The notes under the pieces are model-generated. The model was not told where the DNA came from and did no database searches. It saw nothing but the letters and a program-made list of their open reading frames with translations. A program made the position numbers and the translations under genes. A stretch of 64,000 bases of DNA from Enoplolaimus lenunculus (lineage: Eukaryota; Nematoda; Enoplea; Enoplida; Thoracostomopsidae): assembly GCA_030248215.1 (NCBI GenBank), contig JASANG010000261.1, positions 52,973 to 116,972 of the forward strand, given 5' to 3'. Numbering within the stretch: position 1 is the stretch's first letter; each line of letters begins with the position of its first letter. This document shows positions 58,696 to 64,000 of the stretch, one piece after another.

Positions 58696-60121
58696 TCAGC
58701 ATTTGATATCTTCCGGATTTGAAATAAAGTATACGTAAACCGTTGTCCAGTTGTAATATCGGGTATCGTAGTATAGACATTTGGGTACAGTATACTTTTG
58801 CATTAATACAATTAAAGTAGCATAATTAATATGTTCAAGAAATTGCTGCTTAAAGCTTGCTTTGTGGTATTCCTTCAAGTTCAGCGGAATCAAAAATCCA
58901 AATCCAATCAGCGCGTGTCGATTGTACAACAAGAATACCGGAAATATACGGTCGCAAGGTGTGTTTGGAGATAAGTTGTACCAATAGTGACTGCCAAGTC
59001 CACGAAGGCAGTTGCCTAAAAGTACAATAGAATGGAAAATGCGTACCTGGCTACCATTTTGTCGTCTTTTAAGTAAAATATGGGTAGAGTTTCACGAAGT
59101 AAGTTGTACACACAAAATAAATTGTCTTGAAGTTTTAAGACTCCTATTTTCTATAATTTTCAAGACATAAATATCTTGTGTTTCAGACATCAATACCCTT
59201 AAACACCTCAGAAATTCGTTTCTTAAATGGTTAAAACATAAATGACTTATATATTTAAGAAGTTGCTATTGTCAATTTATAAGTCATAAACTTTTTCCTT
59301 TCAAGAAATATTTGTCTTTTATTTAACAATTAATTTTCTGATTTTATGTATGTAAAAAAGTTGCATAAAATTCATTGAAGTAATGAAATTTATATATTTT
59401 GAAGGACTAATGCCATCTTCGCTTCATATTGCTTAAAAATGTGAACCCTACATTCCGATAACCAAGAGTGTGTGGTGCAAAACCAACAGCCAGAAAACAC
59501 AGTGGGTCATTCGACATGGTTCGTGAAAACATTTGAAGATGTATTTTTTATACGGAAATGACTCAAAAAATATAAAACAATTTGCGTCTTGAACCAGTTG
59601 TTAATTTTAATGCTAAATAGCGTTCTGACAAACACTAAAAAAGCAATTCATTTTAAATTTCTTCCAAATTCATTTTAGATTTCTTCCACTTACAAAAAAC
59701 CCGTTTTGAAAAATGCTGATTGAAACTCGGAAACTGTTTTTAGCGTTTACTTTTTAACACGATTCCTATAGAAGCGGTCGTTACCTTGGCCCATGTACAG
59801 ATCAGGGGCGGAACCTTTTTGTTGGGACTAGAAAAATGTAAGCTTAAAGCTTTAGACTAATATGCTCATTCTTACGCTTAGGCGTAGGCTTAGGCTTAGG
59901 AATATGCTTATAACACTGTTCCGCCACTGTTCTTTACGTTGGCCGTTACCTTTTACCCAACCTTTTCCCTCGTGATTGAACACTGTATGACTTTCAGATA
60001 ATGGAACATGAATCAAGTCTCGCGGCAATCCATTCCGAGTGACAATTTGTGGAAACGAACCATTTTGTATGAATAACGCATATCCGGTTCCTTGGCCATT
60101 AAAATCCAGTTCAGTTCGTCC
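58696..60121 (-). CDS. Conserved secreted-type protein, last two exons
   Basis: Exon A is 60121-59950 (acceptor TTCAATACAG, donor AAG|GTAAC) and exon B is 59015-58696, joined in phase 1 and ending TGA at 58696. Together they code 162 residues. Exon A reads GYALFIQNGSFPQIV, GLPRDLIHVPLSESH and HEGKGWVKG. Exon B reads LGSHYWYNLSPNTPCDRIFP, FLLYNRHALIGFGF, VPKCLYYDT and a C-terminal FISNPEDIKC. Sequons (NGS, NLS, NWT) and several Cys residues suggest an extracellular protein. The G.HYWYN...C..FFP.FLLYN pattern reminds me of an uncharacterised metazoan family, but I cannot name it. Upstream exons, including a signal peptide, were not found. A MITE lies exactly at the exon A donor. Confidence 0.7.
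59108..59345. mobile_element. Truncated ACACACAAAATAAATTGT element
   Basis: Left end ACACACAAAATAAATTGTC matches the full copy at 33237-33911, as do the ATTTCAGACAT and TTTCAAGAAATA blocks. The right half is missing. It lies in the intron of the secreted-type gene. Confidence 0.6.
59788..59944. mobile_element. TTAGGC-type hAT-like MITE at a splice donor
   Basis: Ends GGCCCATGTACAGATCAGGG and CACTGTTCTTTACGTTGGCC; exact duplication GTTACCTT (59780-59787 and 59945-59952). On the minus strand the duplicated bases read AAGGTAAC, which is the exon A donor of the adjacent gene, so the donor exists in two copies on either side of the element. Confidence 0.88.
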
Positions 60122-60164
60122 CTGTATTGAATTTATAGCCGAAAAATGTCAAAATCACATATAG

Positions 60165-60325
60165 GTGCTTGCTACGGGACTACACAAACTGAGCCAGATT
60201 CGACATCGCCAGAGTCAAACGCGCGACGCTTCAAATTTGACTCCGGTGGAATCGAATTTGACTCATTTTGTGTATTCCCGTACAGTCTATTTCGGAGACA
60301 GTCAATTTGACACCATTTTTTGAAG
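60165..60325. mobile_element. Palindromic element related to 23678-23865
   Basis: GACTACACAAACTGAGCCAG at the left faces GACTCATTTTGTGTATTCCC and TCTATTTCGGAGACAGTC at the right. The left outer arm is shortened. Confidence 0.55.
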
Positions 60326-60434
60326 TGCTGCTTTCGTTGAAATAATTTTAAACAATTTTAAATGAAAGATTGAATTCTGAATGTTTTAAAATAACTCAAA
60401 CTATACTTTTCCGATGAAAACTGGTGGTTTAATA

Positions 60435-60600
60435 TACTAGTGATGGGCATCGGATATTGTTTCATATCCGGATATCCGGCAATCCTTGCCGGATATTTAT
60501 CCGGATATCCGAAATGAAATTTTCCATTTCGGATATCCGAAACTCGATTTTGCATTTTTTGGGTTTCCGAACTTCAATTTTCGTTTCTTAACATAGGCAC
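60435..60600. mobile_element. Element end with GGATATCCG word array
   Basis: After TAGTGATGGGCATCGGATA come at least six CGGATATCCG-type words in about 110 bp (60450-60545). This is another word-array element, but no second end or target duplication was located. A further hAT-like end (CAGCGGCAGATACAG) is at about 60966. Confidence 0.5.
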
Positions 60601-61178
60601 TTGTTTTAACTTGTTATTCTAAAGGATGTGCCCTGACCCACAAGCTGATTGTTATGAGCGTAAGCGATACAATTCTAAAAATTGTTATTTATTAAGCAAG
60701 TGCGTCATTAGTTCTGGGTATTCGGTTTTGAAGTTTGCTAAAAACTACTGAATACTTGCGTTGGCAACCTGAAATTGAATTAATTTGGCTTGTCCTCCGC
60801 CTGATTTAAACAGCTGCAAGAGAAATTCCATCGAATGTCACCCTTCCCTCGAACTATGTATACATGAGTCGTTTTTCGTTCCAAGAAGAATGGACCACAT
60901 TGAAACATACTTACGCTAAATCGTACAAACATCAGCTCAAGTTACTTTTAGTGGTGCCCCGCTTTCAGCGGCAGATACAGAAATTTCTGACGGGAAGGGA
61001 TTTGGTCCAAATCTATAAGATCCGCTCTAGTCTTAGTCTTAATGTATCGGAGCGTAATGCCAATTTTAATCTTCAAAACCTTCCCTAATGATTTCAATTA
61101 AATTTTAACTTTTTAAACTTGAATATATACTTTAACCTTTTGTTATCATTATATGGACTGCTGTGGAAACAAACATGT

Positions 61179-61943
61179 ACTAGAAAAAATGCTCAGCACT
61201 TGAGCAAAATGGGATATGTTTCATATTCCTATTAAAAGTATGGTAAACTAGATCAGCACATTCGCTTGATGTAACCTGGAAAAGTATTAAGAAACAATAG
61301 CGGCCAAAATCATGTTAATTATTAATTTTTCTGAAACATCTTGCGGACAGCAAATCTATTTCTAACATTGAAGTTTTTGACAGGATTTGTTAGCAATTTT
61401 CAGAAATTCCTTAGGGTCGCAGAGACATGGCTGAGGTATACCGCTCTTTGATTTTGCAAGTTAATCGATCTTGCCAGAATACGGTGCGATTTGTGAGCTT
61501 CAATAGTCGTGACTATGGTGAAACAGATAAATAACTCGGGTGGGAAATGCGCATTACTGTAACAGCCATTATGTTGCCACACAATGCTCTTATGAAATTC
61601 AATTAACTATGGAGATACAAAGCCATAGGTAAATTTTACTTAATACGTTTTGTAGAGAACTTCAATATACATTCATGGATTCCAAGCAAAATCTGTCTAC
61701 ATTTCATAAATAATTTCGCTTTGCATTCAAAAAAAGCATCTGTTTCTTACAAAAAATATTACAGAAATTTTGCTGTCCGCAATATGTTTCAGAAAAATTA
61801 ATAATTAACATGATTTTGGCAGCTATTGTTTCTAATACTTTTCCAGGTTACATCAAGCGAATGTGCTGATCTAGTTTACCATACTTTTAATAGGAATATG
61901 AAACATATCCCTTTTTGCTCAAGTGCTGAGCATTTTTTCTAGT
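61179..61943. mobile_element. Element with about 175-bp inverted repeats next to the satellite
   Basis: 61179-61353 is repeated in reverse at 61769-61943 with few differences (for example TGAGCAAAATGGGATATG against CATATCCCTTTTTGCTCA). The 415-bp middle is unique and has no transposase. The right end abuts the start of the satellite region; no target duplication is evident. Confidence 0.8.
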
Positions 61944-61989
61944 TTCAACCGCTTTACCAAGCTGCTGCATTGATCCGATGGGGGTGACA

Positions 61990-64000
61990 TCGTCCGTTGC
62001 GGTGAACGGTAACGGTTTGTGTGAAACCAACCCTTGGGCTGAAACCGACCGTTGAGGTGAAACCAGCCGTTAGCTCTAAACCAACCTCGGGCAAACCCAA
62101 CCGCTGGTAAAATTAACCGCTGGGGGCTAACGAAAACCCGGGCCAAAACGAACCGTGGGGCAAAACCAACCGTTTGGGGTGAAACCGACCGTTGGGGTGA
62201 AACCAACCGTTGGGTGAAACCAACCGTTGGGGAGAAACGACTGTTGGGGTGAAACCAGCCGTTAGGGTGAAACCAACCTCTGGGGCAAAATTAACCGCTG
62301 GGGTAAAATTAACCGTTGGGGTGAAACAACCCCTGGGGGTGAAACGAACCGTTGGGGCAAAACCAACCGTTTGGGGTGAAACCGACCGTTGGGGTGAAAC
62401 CAACCGTTGGTTGAAACCGAACCGTTGGGGAGAAACCGACTGTTGGGGTGAAACCAACCGTTGGGGTGAAACCAACCGTTGGGGAGACACCAACTGTTGG
62501 GGTAAAACCAACCGTTGGGGCAAAACTAACCGTTGGGGCCAAACGCAACCGTTGGGGCGAAACCAACCGTTGGGGTGAAACCGACTGTTGGGGCTAAGAA
62601 ACCAACCGTTGGGGTGAAAGCAACTGTTGGGGTGGAAAGCGACTGTTGGGGTGAAACCAACCGTTGGGGTGAAACCAACCGGCTTAAAGTGGTGGGGAAA
62701 AACCAACTGTTGGGGTGAAACAAACCGTTGGGGCCAAACCAACCGTTGGGGTAAAACCAACCGTTGGGGCAAAACCAACCGTTGGGTGCAAAACCGACCG
62801 TTGGGGTGAAACCAACTGTTGGGGTGAAACCGACTGTTGGGGTGAGACCAACTGTTGGGGTGAAACCAACCGTTGAGGTGAAACCAACCGTTGGGGTAAA
62901 ACCAACCGTTGGGGTGGAACCCACTGTTGTGGTGAAACCATCCGTTGGAGTGGAAACTGTTATCCGTTTGGTGAAGCCAACCGTTGGGTGTAAAAACGAC
63001 CGTTGAGCTGAAACCAACCGTTGGGGTAAAACCAACCGTTGGGGCAAAATCAACCGTTGGGGCAAAACCAACCGTTGGGGCAAAACCAACCGTTGGGGCA
63101 ATACCAACCGTTGGGGCAAAACCAACCGTTGGGGCAAAACCAACCGTTGGGGCAAAACCAACCGTTGGGGTGAAACCAACCGTTGGGGTGGAACTGAAGA
63201 CCGTTGGGGAGAAACCGACTGTTGGGGTTAAACCACCCGTTGCGGAGAAACCAACCGTTGGGGCAAAACCAACCGTTGGGGCAAAACCAACCGTTGGGGC
63301 AAAACTAACCGTTGGGGTGAAACCAACCGTTGGGGTGAAACCGACGACGTTGCGCGGGGTGAAACCGACTGTTGGGGTGAAACCAACCGTTGGGGTGAAA
63401 CCGACCGTAAACTCTATAAAGTGGTGGGGCAAAACCAACCGTTGGGGCAAAACCGTTGGGGCCAAACCAACCGTTGGGGCAAAACCAACCGTTGGGGCAA
63501 AACCAACCGTAGGGGTGAAACCGACTGTCGGTGAGACCAACCGTTGGGGTGAAACCGACTGTTGGGGTGAGACCAACCGTTGGGGTGAAACCAACCGTTG
63601 GGGTGAAACCAACCGTTGGGGTAAAACCAACCGTTGGGGTGAAGCCCACTCTTGTGGTGAAACCATCCGTTGGGGTGAAACCAATCCGTTTGGTGAAGCC
63701 AACCGTTGGGGTGAAACCAACCGTTGAGCTGAAAACCAACCGTTCGGTCAAAACCAACCGTTGGGGTGAAACCAACCGTTGGGGCAAAACCAACCGTTCG
63801 GCAAAAATCAACCGTTGGGGCTAAACCAACCGTTGGGGCGAAACCAACCGTTGGGGTGAAACCAACCGTTGAGTTGAGAGGAACTGTTGGGGTGAAACCA
63901 ACCGTTGGGGGTGAAACCAACCGTTGGGGTGAAACCAACCGTTGGGGTGAGAACCGTACTGTTGGGGTAGAAAACCAACCGTTGGGGTGAAACCAACCGT
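61990..64000. repeat. 18-bp satellite array with higher-order period of about 725-732 bp
   Basis: The unit is GGTGAAACCAACCGTTGG, alternating with a GGGCAAAACCAACCGTTG variant, and becomes regular from about 62160 to the window end. Each unit contains CCAAC-C-GTTGG, an inverted repeat around one base. Because 18 is a multiple of 3 and no stop arises, frames stay open on both strands, giving up to 535 codons at 62113-63720 on the minus strand. Rare landmarks recur about one period apart: CCACTGTTGTGG near 62921 and CCACTCTTGTGG near 63646 (725), and AAAGTGGTGGGG near 62686 and 63418 (732). I call it non-coding satellite. Confidence 0.92.

Noticed and set aside
60864-61088. 74-codon plus-strand frame beginning MSRFSFQEEW
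   Set aside because: Its second half runs through a hAT-like end (CAGCGGCAGATACAG), and no splice sites or homology support it.
62113-63720. A 535-codon minus-strand frame and several plus-strand frames of hexapeptide repeats
   Set aside because: Direct consequence of an 18-bp satellite without stops; no start context, splice signals or non-repeat domain.
61990-64000. CRISPR-like array
   Set aside because: Units are contiguous with no spacers, in a eukaryotic context.
1-64000. Retrovirus-like, LTR or Polinton-type elements
   Set aside because: No reverse transcriptase, integrase, capsid or envelope-like frame and no long direct terminal repeats were seen; the 1.58-kb direct repeat is a duplicated receptor segment.

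Overview
The window looks like an AT-rich, repeat-laden invertebrate animal genome. Genes have many introns with canonical GT-AG sites, and the recognisable proteins are metazoan (RNase kappa, NUDCD1, RMND1, DUS3L, class A GPCRs). There are no operons, Shine-Dalgarno sites or CRISPR arrays. I cannot name the phylum. Short mobile elements carrying degenerate TTAGGC arrays are frequent; that is the nematode telomere word, but it is weak evidence for the host.

Layout. Minus strand: first exon of a DUS3L homologue (777-1281, rest off the left edge); RNase kappa in three coding exons (4328-6365); NUDCD1 in nine exons reconstructed with consistent phase (8808-14117, about 630 aa); an unresolved coding-like stretch at 14.7-15.2 kb. 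Plus strand: two intronless-CDS paralogous class A GPCRs (19504-21375 and 35669-37921) with very long third intracellular loops, and a 1.58-kb tandem copy of the 3' part of the second (38004-39581); a tentative von Willebrand A-like exon pair near 41.7-42.0 kb; RMND1 (nine exons, 43303-47115, presequence exon not found); and a BTB-domain gene (nine exons, 48631-57253, 954 aa). Minus strand again: the last two exons of a conserved secreted-type protein (58696-60121). The right edge is an 18-bp satellite array (about 61.99-64 kb) that runs off the window.

Most real exons are short and were recovered by reading splice sites and checking phase and family similarity. The long stretches between genes, especially 21.4-35.6 kb, are dominated by small non-autonomous DNA transposons. 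At least three structural groups are visible: hAT-like elements with 8-bp target duplications and CAG...CTG ends, Tc1/mariner-like elements with TA duplications and CTGTAGTGACC ends, and several palindromic or long-inverted-repeat elements. Several sit inside introns, one lies exactly on a splice donor, and one supplies the apparent first codons of a GPCR reading frame.

The genes do not form a pathway: housekeeping genes (tRNA modification, V-ATPase/RNase kappa, co-chaperone, mitochondrial translation) are interleaved with lineage-specific receptors. The most unusual material is the family of transposons that share termini but carry different internal short-word arrays, the splice-donor insertion, the recent GPCR partial duplication, and the satellite that is open in both directions.
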